DNA from: CAWHJB01 sp963698715
GTDB taxonomy: Bacteria; Chloroflexota; Anaerolineae; Anaerolineales; UBA4823
Reading direction: 5' to 3'
Assembly (NCBI GenBank): GCA_963698715.1
Contig: CAVORW010000004.1
Coordinates: 682,001-746,000, forward strand
Length of the DNA: 64,000 nucleotides
The notes under the pieces were generated by a model. The model worked only from the letters and a program-made list of their open reading frames with translations. It searched no databases and had not been told where the DNA came from. Every line of letters starts with the position of its first letter. Within the stretch, counting starts at the first letter, position 1. A program made the position numbers and the translations under genes. Of this stretch, positions 1-9,977 are shown in pieces.

Positions 1-21
1 TACAGATGTTATGGAGGAAAA

Positions 22-1047
22 ATGCTCGAAGAATTGCATAAGGTCGAACAATCGGCTCAGGCTGACCTGAACCTGATCCAGAACGAAGAGGCACTTCAGC
101 AATGGAGGGTCGTCCATCTCGGTCGCAGTTCAGCCCTGATGAGGGTCTTCGATAAACTTGGCAGCCTGGCAAAAGAAGAACGCCCGATTATCGGACGCCG
201 GGCGAATGAAGTCAAACAGACCCTGGAGCGAGCTTATACGGAAAAGAACGAACAACTGCGCCAGGTCGCGCTCGAACGATCCTTGCAAATGGAAAAATTG
301 GACGTCACATTGCCGGGCCGGTCAATCCGTCGCGGCAGCCTGCATCCTGCTACCCAGACTTTAAGACAAATTTATCGTATTTTTGGCGATATGGGTTTCC
401 AGATATACCGTTCGCGTGAGGTTGAAACCGACGAATTCAACTTCGAACTGCTCAATATCCCGGCCCATCATCCGGCCCGCGACATGTGGGATACGTTTCA
501 TACCAAGTCCCCAGGCGTACTGCTGCGCACCCACACCTCGCCTGGACAAATCCATGTGATGCACGAATACGCTCCCGAACCAATCCGGGTTATACTGCCG
601 GGGATGTGCTACCGCTACGAACAGGTCAGCGCTCGCTATGAAATGCAGTTCAACCAGGTAGAAGGCCTGGCCATTGAAGAGCATATCACGATGGGTGATC
701 TCAAAGGGACTCTGAGTGATTTTGCCCGGCGAATGTTTGGTCAGAATGTGAGAACCCGCTTTCGAGCCTCGCATTTCCCGTTCACGGAACCGAGTGCTGA
801 AATGGATGTGGAATGCTTCCTGTGCAGCGGCGCAGGGTGTGCAGTCTGCAAGGGGACTGGTTGGTTGGAAATCCTTGGCTGCGGAATGGTCCATCCTGCT
901 GTTCTGCGCAATGGGGGTTACGACCCGCGCAAATACACCGGCTTTGCCTTTGGGATGGGGGCTGAGCGCATTACTATGCTACGCCACCACATAGATGATA
1001 TCCGTTACTTCTGGGGCAACGATTTGCGTTTCCTGGAACAATTTTAG
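22..1047 (+). CDS. pheS: Phenylalanine-tRNA ligase alpha subunit
   Basis: Catalytic subunit of the alpha2beta2 PheRS that charges tRNA-Phe in the cytoplasm. The 341 residues fit the bacterial family. An N-terminal helical coiled-coil arm (about 1-90) is followed by the class II core: HPAR near 150, HTSPGQ at 171-176, FPFTEPSAEMDV at 252-263 and the motif 3 GMGAER at 311-316. Four cysteines (265, 268, 273, 276) form a CxxC-type knuckle seen in a subset of bacterial PheS. The ATG is supported by GGAGG at about positions 13-17. pheT follows after 74 bases on the same strand, so they probably share a transcript. The promoter lies outside the window. Confidence 0.97.
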   Translation: MLEELHKVEQSAQADLNLIQNEEALQQWRVVHLGRSSALMRVFDKLGSLAKEERPIIGRRANEVKQTLERAYTEKNEQLRQVALERSLQMEKLDVTLPGRSIRRGSLHPATQTLRQIYRIFGDMGFQIYRSREVETDEFNFELLNIPAHHPARDMWDTFHTKSPGVLLRTHTSPGQIHVMHEYAPEPIRVILPGMCYRYEQVSARYEMQFNQVEGLAIEEHITMGDLKGTLSDFARRMFGQNVRTRFRASHFPFTEPSAEMDVECFLCSGAGCAVCKGTGWLEILGCGMVHPAVLRNGGYDPRKYTGFAFGMGAERITMLRHHIDDIRYFWGNDLRFLEQF

Positions 1048-1121
1048 CTTTTTAGGAATTTCTGTACTGGTTCGCCCTGATCGCAGAAGTTCCTCAAGAT
1101 CCTGAACAAGGAGTGCATGGA

Positions 1122-3659
1122 ATGAAAGTGCCGTTATCCTGGGTGAAAGATTATGTTGAGCTCAGCCTGCCCATTGAGGATCTGGCTTACCGTCTGACTA
1201 TGGCTGGTCTGGAAGTTGAAGAAATCTATTACGTGGGTCTGCCCATGAACGAAGCAGCCGCACACAGACGCGAAACCAAGACCACCGGGATGGAGTGGGA
1301 TCGTGAGAAAATTGTTGTTGCTGCCATTCTGGAAGTGTTGCCCCATCCCAACGCCGACCGGCTGGTGCTGTGCCGCCTCGATGATGGGCAAGTAGAGCAA
1401 ACCGTACTGACCGGCGCGCCCAATCTGTTCGAGTACAAAGGCGCTGGTCGTCTGGAAAAACCACTCAAGGTGGCCTACGCGAAAGAGGGAGCCCGCATTT
1501 TCGATGGGCACCAACCCGGACAAGTACTCACCACGCTGAAAAGAGCAAAAATTCGGGGCATTGAATCGTATTCTATGGTTTGCTCCGAGAAAGAATTAGG
1601 CATCTCAGATGAGCATGAGGGCATTATCATTCTCGATGATGACGCCCCTTTAGGTATGCCTCTGGCGGATTATATGGGTGATGCGGTGCTTGATATCGCC
1701 ATCACACCTAATATCGCCCGAAATGCCAATATCCTGGGGGTCGCGCGCGAAATAGCAGCTCTAACCGGTCAGCCATTTTCTACACTGGATACCTCGTTCA
1801 AAGCCGATGGCCCTTCGATCGAAGGTCAAGCAGCCATCGAAATCACCGAACCTGAACTCAACCCCCGTTTTGTTTTAGGACTGATCCAGAACGTGCAGAT
1901 TCGCCCCAGCCCTTATTGGGTTCAGCGCAGGCTGCGGCTGGCCGGTATGCGCCCGATCAACAATATCGTTGATACGACCAATTATGTGATGCTGGAAGTC
2001 GGGGAACCGCTGCACGCATTTGACTATGATGTTCTGGTCCAAAGAGCTGGCGGGCAGGCGCCCACTATTATTACCCGCCGGGCAAAGCCCGGTGAGCGCA
2101 TCACAACCCTGGACGATGTCGACCGCCCCCTGAACGATTTTACTGTCCTGGTTTGCGACACGGCTGGACCGCTCTCAATTGCAGGCGTGATGGGTGGCGC
2201 CGAGTCCGAGGTGGGCCCTGGGACACGCAATATCCTGCTGGAGGGAGCCGCCTGGAATTTTATCAACATCCGCCAGACTGTCGCAGCTCAACGCCTGCAA
2301 TCAGAGGCTGCCTATCGATTCTCGCGCGGTGTCCATCCCGCCATTGCCAGGCAGGGTGTAAGCCGCTGCCTTGAATTAATGCGCCGCTGGTCTGATGGGA
2401 TTGTCTCAAAAGGGCTGATAGATCAATATCCCCTGCCGCCTGAAGATCCCACAGTCGAGATCACCCCCATGGATGTCCAACGCTGGCTTGGAATTGAGCT
2501 CTCTGTGGAGCAAATTGCTGAAATTCTCAGCCGGCTATTATTCAAGGTTGAAGTGGATGGGCAAACAATCCGAGCCACCACGCCCGCTCACCGCCTGGAT
2601 ATCGAGACCGGTATCCACGGTTTAGCCGACCTGATGGAAGAGGTTGCCCGGATCTATGGCTACGACCGGATCCCGGAAACACGCCTATCGGCCGAGTTGC
2701 CGCCTCAACGCAGTGATATCCATCTTGAACGCGAAGAACGCGTCCGAGATTTGCTGGTAGGGTTAGGGCTTCAAGAAGTGATTACCTACCGTCTGACCTC
2801 CCAGGAGCGGGAAGCCCGGCGGTTTGCCCCAGATCTTCCAGCAGACGATAAAGCCTACATCACCCTGGCCAACCCAATTGTCAGCGACCGGGACATACTG
2901 CGTCACAGCCTGCTAGCAAGTATGCTGGAAGTTGTGGAACGAAACGCTCGCTTGCGTGAGCGGATGGCTTTATTTGAGATCGGTCCGGTTTTCCTGGCAT
3001 CTGAAGAAGGCATTCTACCAGATGAGGTCCCTATGCTAGTCATAGCCCTTACTGGAACCCGAGACCTTCCCGCATGGCAGGGAGATGATCCTGGAATCAT
3101 GGACTATTATGACCTGAAGGGTATTCTCGAGGCGCTATTCTCCGCCCTGCATCTGGATGGGGTCCGGTACGAACCCAGCAAACATCCTAGCTTCCACCCT
3201 GGCAAATGCGCCCGCATCCTGCTGGACGAACAGCATCTTGGCATGCTGGGGGTCCTGCACCCACTGGTTCGAGATCATTACGAATTACCTGAAACGCCGC
3301 TCCTGGCAGCCGAATGCTACCTGGGAACCATCCTGAACGCAATCCAGGATCGATTCTCAATTGAGCCAGTGGCCTCCTTCCCGCCTGCTCTAGAAGACCT
3401 GGCGGTAATTGTCGCTGAGGCGATACCCGGCGCACAGGTTGAGGATGTCATCCGCAAGGCTGGCGGTCCAACTTTACGCGATGTCCGCCTGTTCGACGTT
3501 TATCGTGGCGAACAGATCGGCCCCGGATTGAAGAGCCTGGCCTACAGCCTGACCTACCAGGCGCCAGATCACACCCTGACTGATAAGGAGGTCCTCAACC
3601 TACGCCAGCGGGTCATACGCCGCCTGGAACAGGATTTAGACGCCCGTTTACGCAGTTGA
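1122..3659 (+). CDS. pheT: Phenylalanine-tRNA ligase beta subunit
   Basis: Beta subunit of PheRS, needed for tRNA binding and editing of Tyr-tRNA-Phe. From the ATG at 1122 it has 845 residues. The expected order is visible: N-terminal tRNA-binding EMAP-like domain (about 40-160), B3/B4 editing domain (about 210-395), B5 DNA-binding-like domain (about 400-475), catalytic-like core (about 490-700) and C-terminal FDX-ACB domain (about 750-845). A GTG at 1113 opens the frame, but AAGGAG at 1108-1113 sits 8 bases before the ATG at 1122, so the ATG is preferred. It pairs with pheS just upstream. Confidence 0.97.
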   Translation: MKVPLSWVKDYVELSLPIEDLAYRLTMAGLEVEEIYYVGLPMNEAAAHRRETKTTGMEWDREKIVVAAILEVLPHPNADRLVLCRLDDGQVEQTVLTGAPNLFEYKGAGRLEKPLKVAYAKEGARIFDGHQPGQVLTTLKRAKIRGIESYSMVCSEKELGISDEHEGIIILDDDAPLGMPLADYMGDAVLDIAITPNIARNANILGVAREIAALTGQPFSTLDTSFKADGPSIEGQAAIEITEPELNPRFVLGLIQNVQIRPSPYWVQRRLRLAGMRPINNIVDTTNYVMLEVGEPLHAFDYDVLVQRAGGQAPTIITRRAKPGERITTLDDVDRPLNDFTVLVCDTAGPLSIAGVMGGAESEVGPGTRNILLEGAAWNFINIRQTVAAQRLQSEAAYRFSRGVHPAIARQGVSRCLELMRRWSDGIVSKGLIDQYPLPPEDPTVEITPMDVQRWLGIELSVEQIAEILSRLLFKVEVDGQTIRATTPAHRLDIETGIHGLADLMEEVARIYGYDRIPETRLSAELPPQRSDIHLEREERVRDLLVGLGLQEVITYRLTSQEREARRFAPDLPADDKAYITLANPIVSDRDILRHSLLASMLEVVERNARLRERMALFEIGPVFLASEEGILPDEVPMLVIALTGTRDLPAWQGDDPGIMDYYDLKGILEALFSALHLDGVRYEPSKHPSFHPGKCARILLDEQHLGMLGVLHPLVRDHYELPETPLLAAECYLGTILNAIQDRFSIEPVASFPPALEDLAVIVAEAIPGAQVEDVIRKAGGPTLRDVRLFDVYRGEQIGPGLKSLAYSLTYQAPDHTLTDKEVLNLRQRVIRRLEQDLDARLRS

Positions 3660-3719
3660 ACTTTTCACTTACAAACAGAAATTCTTATCAAACAACTTTA
3701 ATGCAAGGAGGATGACGAC

Positions 3720-4043
3720 ATGCAAGATAGCGACAAAAGAACCGTTGGGTTGGTTGCAACTGCAATAACAGCATTGCTTTGTGGTTGCCCAGGATTATTC
3801 AGTCTGTGTCTTGGAGCCATGTTTGCCATTACTGGATCTATCCCTGGAGCAGATATCGATATCGGCGGCAGTAGTGATCCGGGGGCAGCAATTGGATTAG
3901 GAATTGCTGGAGTATGTATTGGTTTACTGCTGATTGTAATTCCGGCTGCGGTCGCATTTTTCACGCTCAGAAACCGGACCCCCAAAATTGAACCTGCTCC
4001 AAAATCACCCACGTCAAACGAGCCAATCCCACCGGCGATTTGA
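3720..4043 (+). CDS. Small two-segment membrane protein, function unknown
   Basis: A 107-residue protein I cannot assign to a named family. Two hydrophobic segments are visible: about residues 8-38, which is cysteine- and glycine-rich, and about 58-86. The charged, proline-rich tail (about 87-107) is probably cytosolic. The layout resembles DUF4190-like small membrane proteins, but only in outline. A strong SD (AAGGAGG at about 3706-3712) precedes the ATG. It follows pheT by 60 bases and is closed by a very strong hairpin terminator, so it may be the last gene of the pheST unit. Codon use is not visibly different from neighbours. Confidence 0.75.
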   Translation: MQDSDKRTVGLVATAITALLCGCPGLFSLCLGAMFAITGSIPGADIDIGGSSDPGAAIGLGIAGVCIGLLLIVIPAAVAFFTLRNRTPKIEPAPKSPTSNEPIPPAI

Positions 4044-4091
4044 GAAATTGGTTTCAAGGATAATAATCCTCGGATAGGTTAATAAGCAACT

Positions 4092-4137
4092 AAAGAACAA
4101 GGCAAAATTTGCGCGCGCAAATTTTGCCTTGTTCTTT
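4092..4137. terminator. Bidirectional intrinsic terminator, 46-bp perfect palindrome
   Basis: Positions 4092-4114 are the exact reverse complement of 4115-4137, giving a 23-bp perfect arm with A/T tracts at both outer ends. It lies between the convergent small membrane protein and the metF-type gene, so it can stop transcription from both sides. Confidence 0.9.
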
Positions 4138-4198
4138 TATGTATTATACCTATCCGTCAGGTTTTCCCTAAAGCACGCCCGCTATCTAAAGTGAAGGT

Positions 4199-6058
4199 CT
4201 ACCGGCAGTTTTCGATAACGTCTGCTGCCAGATCATACCGATGAAAGGCTGGCATTAAATAAATGCCAGAGGCGAAAGTTCGCATTTGTTCGATCAGACC
4301 CAACGCGATCCGGACACCCTCTTGGGCGGCATGCTCGCCAGATGACCGCAGATGAGCGTGAATTTCGTCTGGTATGCTGATGCCAGGAACCTCATTGTGC
4401 AGAAAAGAGGCATGCCGAACGCTGTAGAGAGGCAGAACCCCAACCAGGATAGGGATCTCTAATGGCCCATAGCGGTCTTCATAGTATTTCAGCAATTCGA
4501 TAGCTCGTTGTGGTTCGTAAACAGGCTGAGTCAGTATAAAATCCGCACCGGCCTTTAATTTGCGGCGCAAATTTTTTATTTCTCTTTCACGATCTGATGG
4601 GCACAAATTGAGTGCGCACCCCACAAAAAATGTTGTGGGTTGGCCGATATCCACCCCTGCATGATCTAACCCGGCGTTGAAGCCCTGCTTAATTAACTGA
4701 ATCAAGCCTGAGGGCACAAGATCATAATTGTCCATCGCGTCGGGGTAATCCCCAATTGAGGTCGGGTCGCCCATCACCACAAAGACATTGCGAATACCGA
4801 GGGCATGGGCCGCCAGTAAATCGCCCTGGACGCGCAGCAGGTTGCGGCCGCGGGTGGGAAAATGCAGGGTCGTATCCACATTGATCTGGCGCTGGACCAG
4901 CTCGCATACTGCCCAGGGGCTCATGCGCATACGCGCCATCGGGCTGTCGGCAACATTGATCACATCCGCGCCAGCCTCTGCCAGCATGCTGGCGCCAGCC
5001 AATAATTTATGCGCCGAAAGACCCCGCGGGGGGTCCATTTCCACGGAGATAATGAAATCACCCTTCTCAAAACGTTGGGCCAGACGTGAACCGCGATCTG
5101 GAGACGCCAGATTCTCATCTTGTTCGGAGGGCGAAATACTGATCCCCTCAAAATCACAACCCTCCGGAGCTGCATCCAGGGCAGCCCGCATAGCGGCAAT
5201 ATGTTGCGGTGTCGTTCCACAGCATCCGCCAATCAGGCTTGCCCCGGCCTCGCAAAATGCCTGAGCATATTCGCCAAAGTAATCGTGGTTGGCAGGATAC
5301 ATGACACGCCCGCCGACCTGTTCGGGCCATCCGGCATTCGGCATAACCGAAAAGCGACCATCCGGGACAGCTAACCGCATCTGGCGCAAAATACGCCAGA
5401 TTTGGGCCGGCCCGCCAGAACAATTTGCGCCGATCAGGTCTGCTCCAGCTTCATGCAGTGTCAGAGCAACTCTGGCAGGGGTGTCGCCTAACAAAGTGCG
5501 ATCGTCGCGTGTAAAGGTCATGGATGCCACAATCGGCAGGTCGCAAACATCCTGGGCTGCCAGGATGGCCTCTCGAATTTCATACAGATCGCTAATCGTT
5601 TCGATAATAATCAGATCGGCGCCCGCCTCGGCCAGCGCGCGGATCTGCTCGGCAAACGCCTGTCTGGCCTGCTCCGGCTGCACGCGACCATAGGGGGCCA
5701 GGCGCACCCCCAGTGGCCCGACGTCTCCTGCAATTAGAACGGTCTTGAAAGAGGCCATCACTACCCGTTGCGCGAGCTCAACTCCAGCCCGGTTGATCTC
5801 AGCCACCTGGTTTGCTAACCCATGCGCGGCCAGCTTGAAACGGTTGGCGCCATAAGTATTCGATTGGATGATCTGAGCGCCGGCCTCAATATAGGCGCGG
5901 TGGATTTCAGCCACCCGAGCCGGAGCTGTCAAATTAAGCGAATCAAGACAACTCTCAAAACTGGCACCCTGGGCATTGAGCAGCGTTCCCATTGCTCCAT
6001 CGGCCAGTAAGGGCAGGTTCGCTTGATCGAGTAGAGTCATGAATTTGGAATTGGACAT
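4199..6058 (-). CDS. Bifunctional homocysteine S-methyltransferase / methylenetetrahydrofolate reductase
   Basis: Two methionine-cycle enzymes in one chain of 619 residues, like the Bacillus YitJ type. Residues about 10-300 form the homocysteine-binding barrel, with zinc cysteines at about 213 (GANCSGG) and 279-280 (GGCCGTTP). Residues about 320-610 form the FAD-dependent MTHFR barrel, starting at VEMDPPRG. There is no cobalamin-binding module, so in cobalamin-dependent methylation it would need separate partners, as in split MetH systems; I see none nearby. The frame opens with TTG at 6064, but ATG at 6058 is preferred; ATG at 6040 is also possible and none has a clear SD. It is divergent from the SbcC-like gene. 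Confidence 0.92.
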   Translation of the reverse strand: MSNSKFMTLLDQANLPLLADGAMGTLLNAQGASFESCLDSLNLTAPARVAEIHRAYIEAGAQIIQSNTYGANRFKLAAHGLANQVAEINRAGVELAQRVVMASFKTVLIAGDVGPLGVRLAPYGRVQPEQARQAFAEQIRALAEAGADLIIIETISDLYEIREAILAAQDVCDLPIVASMTFTRDDRTLLGDTPARVALTLHEAGADLIGANCSGGPAQIWRILRQMRLAVPDGRFSVMPNAGWPEQVGGRVMYPANHDYFGEYAQAFCEAGASLIGGCCGTTPQHIAAMRAALDAAPEGCDFEGISISPSEQDENLASPDRGSRLAQRFEKGDFIISVEMDPPRGLSAHKLLAGASMLAEAGADVINVADSPMARMRMSPWAVCELVQRQINVDTTLHFPTRGRNLLRVQGDLLAAHALGIRNVFVVMGDPTSIGDYPDAMDNYDLVPSGLIQLIKQGFNAGLDHAGVDIGQPTTFFVGCALNLCPSDREREIKNLRRKLKAGADFILTQPVYEPQRAIELLKYYEDRYGPLEIPILVGVLPLYSVRHASFLHNEVPGISIPDEIHAHLRSSGEHAAQEGVRIALGLIEQMRTFASGIYLMPAFHRYDLAADVIENCR

Positions 6059-6122
6059 TAGCAAGTATTTTACTACGAATTCACCGGCTCACGCGGACGC
6101 TCTGGGTAAGTCTGTGGTTGAA

Positions 6123-6137
6123 CCCAGAATTTTGGGG
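6123..6137. repeat. CCCAGA-TTTTGGGG dyad, weaker copy
   Basis: A short imperfect palindrome in the divergent gap between the metF-type gene and the SbcC-like gene. It resembles the G/C-ended dyads at 19003-19017 and 22721-22737. Role unknown; possibly a protein-binding site. Confidence 0.35.
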
Positions 6138-6188
6138 TGAGCGCTGCCATGATCACACCCCAAAAAAGCTCACTTATGCTCAAAAATG

Positions 6189-6217
6189 TTGTTGATGCTT
6201 CCTGGGTTTGTTATAAT
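6189..6217 (+). promoter_or_regulatory. Probable promoter of the SbcC-like gene
   Basis: TTGTTG at 6189-6194 and a consensus TATAAT at 6212-6217 with 17-base spacing. Transcription would start near 6224, leaving a leader of about 110 bases before the ATG at 6336. Confidence 0.5.
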
Positions 6218-6335
6218 CACTTGTTGGCTGTCAAATCGCTTTTCGATCCTTCTTCTGAGAAGGTTTGATCTCTACCCGCTCCCGGATCTCCAGTTTGCGG
6301 GATTTAACCAATATGTTATCCACCGGTTTAAATCA

Positions 6336-8921
6336 ATGATTCCTCTCCAACTCACGATTTCTGGATTTCTCTCCTACCGTGACCCAATCGAGCTTGATTT
6401 CACTGGATTCGAGCTGGCCTGTATTGCGGGCGCCAACGGCGCGGGTAAATCCTCGTTGCTGGATGCAATTACATGGGTCCTGTTTGGGCAGGCGCGTAAA
6501 CGGGATGATTCATTGATCAACGCCCAATCGGATGCAGCCGTTGTAAGTTTGATCTTCACCTACGAGGGGAATGTCTACCGGGTGGAGCGCAATAAACCGC
6601 GCGATAAAACCGCCATGTTGGAATTTAATATATTGCGGAACGGAGATCGCTGGCCGGCAGAAAACGAACAGGCACTCTGGAAACCTTTAACCGAACGAAC
6701 TCTGCGGGAAACGGAAGCTCGCATCCAGTATACTTTGCGCCTGGATTATGAAACTTTTGTTAATGCCGCCTTTTTCCTACAGGGCAAGGCCGACCAATTT
6801 ACCCAACAACGCCCCGGTGATCGCAAACGCATCCTTGGCAGTATCCTGGGTCTGGAAATTTGGGAAGTGTACCGTCTGCGGGCAGCTGAACGCCGCAAAT
6901 TGGTCGAGGCTGAAATTGCCAGTCTGGATGGCAGGCTGCATGAAATTGCGAACGAATTAGATGAGGAAAAAGAGCGGAAATCGCGCCTGAAAGATCTTGA
7001 ACAAGATCTGGAACGATTGAATAAAGAACGGCTGATACAAGAGGCTGGCCTGCAAACCATTCGCGAGATCGCAGCCGCCCTGGCAGAACAGCACAAACTC
7101 GTCAGCACGTTGGCCCGCCAGCTGGAGGCTTCTGAAAAACGTTTGCAGGAGCAGGAAAATCGAGCTGAGGCTCGCTGTGGGGAACAACAGCAGCAAGCTG
7201 AGATCATCACTCAGGCCGAAAAGATCCAGGCCGCCTATCAAAGCTGGCAGACCTCCAAAACTGAGCTTGAAAACTGGGAGGCGGTGGCAGCTAGATTTCG
7301 GAAACATGAAAAACGGCGCGAAGGGCCGCGCGACCAGATCAACACCGTCAGAGCTCGCCTGGAACAAGAACGTGATGGCTTGCTGGCCGAACAGACCCGG
7401 ATTGAGGCAACCCGACCACAGATCGAGCTTTTGGCTGTCCAGATTGCAACAGCCCAGGAAAAACTTGAGTTTATTGAGAACACGCTGACCAGACGAGTAG
7501 AGTTAGACTCCGAACTGCAAGCAGCCCTGGAGCGGCAAGCGATGGCCCAGGCAGAAAACCCCCGTTTGCGCACCGAGATGGATGAATTAAAAGACCGCAT
7601 AGACCAATTGTCTGAATTAGAAGGTGCAGTTTGCCCATTATGCGGTCAGCCCCTCAGTCCGGAAGATCGTCAAAACTTGGTAGAAAGTTTACAAAACCAG
7701 GGCAAAGATATGGGCGACCGCTACCGGGCTAACCAGGCTTTACTGCGTGAATCCGATGGTCAGGTTAAATCCTTAAAGCTGGAAATAACTAATCTGGCCA
7801 AGCCAGAGAAGGAGCGCCTGGCTCTCACCCGTGAATTGGCGGATCTGACCAGCCGGCTTGACCAGGGGCAGAAGCAGATGGAGGTTTGGGACCAAACTAG
7901 CCAGAAGCGACTGCAGGAAGTACAACAGTCCCTGGATCACCAGGATTACGCTCCTGACGCCCACAGGCTCCTGGCTGAAATTGACGCGGAACTGAAAGAG
8001 ATCGGCTACGATGCCGCATCCCATGACGCCGCTCGCCAGCAGGAAACCACAGGACGAGCGTCCGAAGCTGATGTCAGGGCGCTGGAGAAGGCTCAGGCCG
8101 CGCTGGTGCCGCTTGAACGCGAGATCGCAGAATTGGAGTCCCAGATCAAGATTCAGCGCCAAGAGACTCAAAAACAACGGTTAGAATATCAGGGCACTGC
8201 TGCGGCTTTGGCTGCCGCCGAGGCCCAGGCGCCTGACTTGCTGGCCGCCGAACGGGCTTTACACGATTTGCAAGAACAGGAAAACCGCCTGCGGCTTGAA
8301 GTTGGAGCAGCTCGCCAGAAGGTGCTGGTCCTGGGAGATCTTAAAAAGCGCCGAAAAGTATTGTCTGCCGAGCGAGAAGAACGAGCTACCCGGATTAATC
8401 AATACCGACAGCTGGAGCGGGCCTTCGGTAAAGATGGTGTGCCTGCCCTGCTGATCGAACAGGCTTTACCCGAGATCGAAACCAAAGCCAATGAAATTCT
8501 GGATCGATTGAGCGCCGGCAATATGGCAGTCCGCTTTGTCACCCAGGCAGCGTACAAAGACAAACGCCGGGACGATTTAAAAGAAACACTGGATATCCAG
8601 ATCAGCGATAGCGCTGGAATTCGCGATTACGAAATGTTTTCTGGTGGTGAGGCCTTCAGGGTAAATTTCGCTATCCGTCTGGCGCTTTCGGAGGTATTGG
8701 CCCAACGCGCTGGGGCACGCCTGCAAACCCTGGTGATCGATGAGGGTTTTGGCAGCCAGGACGCCCAGGGGCGCCAGCGCTTGATTGAAGCCATAAACAT
8801 GGTGCGTCCCGACTTTGCCAAGATCCTGGTCATTACCCATATCGAAGAGCTAAAAGATGTCTTCCCCACCCGTATAGAAGTTGAGAAAACGGAACGCGGC
8901 TCTACAATTCGGGTCGTATAA
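6336..8921 (+). CDS. SbcC/Rad50-like ATPase with zinc hook
   Basis: An SMC-like ATPase of 861 residues. In the SbcCD/Rad50-Mre11 family this subunit drives a nuclease that processes hairpins and blocked DNA ends. Visible parts are Walker A GANGAGKSS at 32-40, a long coiled coil interrupted by a CPLC zinc hook at about 433-436, the ABC signature FSGGEAFRVNFA near 768 and Walker B TLVIDEGFGSQ near 798. The frame is open from 6186, but the family N-terminus MIPLQLTISGF begins at 6336; the extra 50 upstream residues do not look like SbcC. The partner nuclease gene sbcD normally lies beside it and is absent from this window. Confidence 0.88.
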   Translation: MIPLQLTISGFLSYRDPIELDFTGFELACIAGANGAGKSSLLDAITWVLFGQARKRDDSLINAQSDAAVVSLIFTYEGNVYRVERNKPRDKTAMLEFNILRNGDRWPAENEQALWKPLTERTLRETEARIQYTLRLDYETFVNAAFFLQGKADQFTQQRPGDRKRILGSILGLEIWEVYRLRAAERRKLVEAEIASLDGRLHEIANELDEEKERKSRLKDLEQDLERLNKERLIQEAGLQTIREIAAALAEQHKLVSTLARQLEASEKRLQEQENRAEARCGEQQQQAEIITQAEKIQAAYQSWQTSKTELENWEAVAARFRKHEKRREGPRDQINTVRARLEQERDGLLAEQTRIEATRPQIELLAVQIATAQEKLEFIENTLTRRVELDSELQAALERQAMAQAENPRLRTEMDELKDRIDQLSELEGAVCPLCGQPLSPEDRQNLVESLQNQGKDMGDRYRANQALLRESDGQVKSLKLEITNLAKPEKERLALTRELADLTSRLDQGQKQMEVWDQTSQKRLQEVQQSLDHQDYAPDAHRLLAEIDAELKEIGYDAASHDAARQQETTGRASEADVRALEKAQAALVPLEREIAELESQIKIQRQETQKQRLEYQGTAAALAAAEAQAPDLLAAERALHDLQEQENRLRLEVGAARQKVLVLGDLKKRRKVLSAEREERATRINQYRQLERAFGKDGVPALLIEQALPEIETKANEILDRLSAGNMAVRFVTQAAYKDKRRDDLKETLDIQISDSAGIRDYEMFSGGEAFRVNFAIRLALSEVLAQRAGARLQTLVIDEGFGSQDAQGRQRLIEAINMVRPDFAKILVITHIEELKDVFPTRIEVEKTERGSTIRVV

Positions 8922-9027
8922 TCGGACCATAAGAATAACCGGTGCCACTCAGAATTGCTGCGCTGGCTACTACCTTGAGTTCAACTTCGTGCTGCTAATG
9001 ACCCATCATTAGCCTTTTAAGGATTCT

Positions 9028-9924
9028 ATGAATCAAAACACCAACCAGAAATTAACCATGTTATCTGTGCTTGCCCATCCAGACGACGAGTCGTTTGGTA
9101 TGGGTGGAACCCTGGCCCATTATGCACGTCAGGGCGTAGCCGTTTATTTGATCTGTGCGACTCGGGGAGAGGTCGGCGACGTTGATCCACAGTTTCTGCG
9201 GGGGTTCAACTCGGTTGCCGAACGCCGCGAACACGAACTGCGCTGCGCAGCCGAAAAACTCGGGCTGGCAGGCGTCTATTTCCTGGATTACCGAGACTCA
9301 GGGATGCCTGGATCAGCTGATAACCAGCACCCGAGAGCGCTGGCAGCTGCTTCGCTGGAAGAGGTTACCCAACACGTTTTGAGCTATATCCAGGAATTGA
9401 AACCCCAGGTCGTGCTGACTTTTGACCCAATCGGCGGCTATCGCCATCCAGACCACATCGCCATTCACAAGGCTACCGCTCAGGCATTCCAGCTGGCGAT
9501 TGAAAATCCATTGGCAGGGCCTGACGGCTACCGGCCTCAAAAACTCTACTTCAATACTATCCCGCGTGGGTTCCTTAAGATTGCAGTAAGATTATTGCCG
9601 CTATTTGGCCAGGACCCCCATCGTTGGGGCCGCAATAAAGACATAGATATCGCTGAACTGGCCAATATCAACTTCCCCGTGCACGCTGCGATCGACTATA
9701 AAAATGTCGCCGATCAAAAGGCAGAAGCCTCCGCCTGCCATGCCAGCCAGGGTGGGGTCGGTATGGGTACCGGCTTGATGGGGCTGGCGATGCGTCTGGC
9801 CGGGAAAAAAGATCTTTTTATGCGCGCCTATCCGCCGCCTTCAGGCAAACGAGAGCATAATCTATTTGAAAATATAACCAGGGTTCCGGAAAACCCAAAC
9901 TCTACGCTGGATGGTTCCGTTTAG
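9028..9924 (+). CDS. PIG-L (LmbE-like) zinc deacetylase
   Basis: A 298-residue member of the PIG-L N-acetylglucosaminyl deacetylase superfamily, which removes acetyl groups from GlcNAc-type conjugates, including MshB/Mca enzymes of thiol metabolism. The metal site is visible: AHPDDE at about 16-21 and HPDH at about 137-140. A D-rich strand (TFDPIGGYRHPDH) is typical. The exact substrate cannot be told; other enzymes of mycothiol or bacillithiol synthesis are not in the window. AAGGA at about 9017-9021 precedes the ATG. No signal peptide is seen, so it is likely cytoplasmic. A second, more distant PIG-L gene lies at about 27 kb. Confidence 0.88.
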   Translation: MNQNTNQKLTMLSVLAHPDDESFGMGGTLAHYARQGVAVYLICATRGEVGDVDPQFLRGFNSVAERREHELRCAAEKLGLAGVYFLDYRDSGMPGSADNQHPRALAAASLEEVTQHVLSYIQELKPQVVLTFDPIGGYRHPDHIAIHKATAQAFQLAIENPLAGPDGYRPQKLYFNTIPRGFLKIAVRLLPLFGQDPHRWGRNKDIDIAELANINFPVHAAIDYKNVADQKAEASACHASQGGVGMGTGLMGLAMRLAGKKDLFMRAYPPPSGKREHNLFENITRVPENPNSTLDGSV

Positions 9925-9977
9925 TTGAGAATTTGGATCACGGCCCTAAAAATGTGGATTATTGGGAGCTGATTTTC

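Noticed and set aside
361..894. 177-codon frame antisense to pheS
   Set aside because: It is a shadow of pheS: no SD, no family resemblance, and the opposite strand is strongly coding.
4092..4137. Palindrome as a recombination or operator site
   Set aside because: Its location between convergent genes and T/A-rich ends fit a terminator better.
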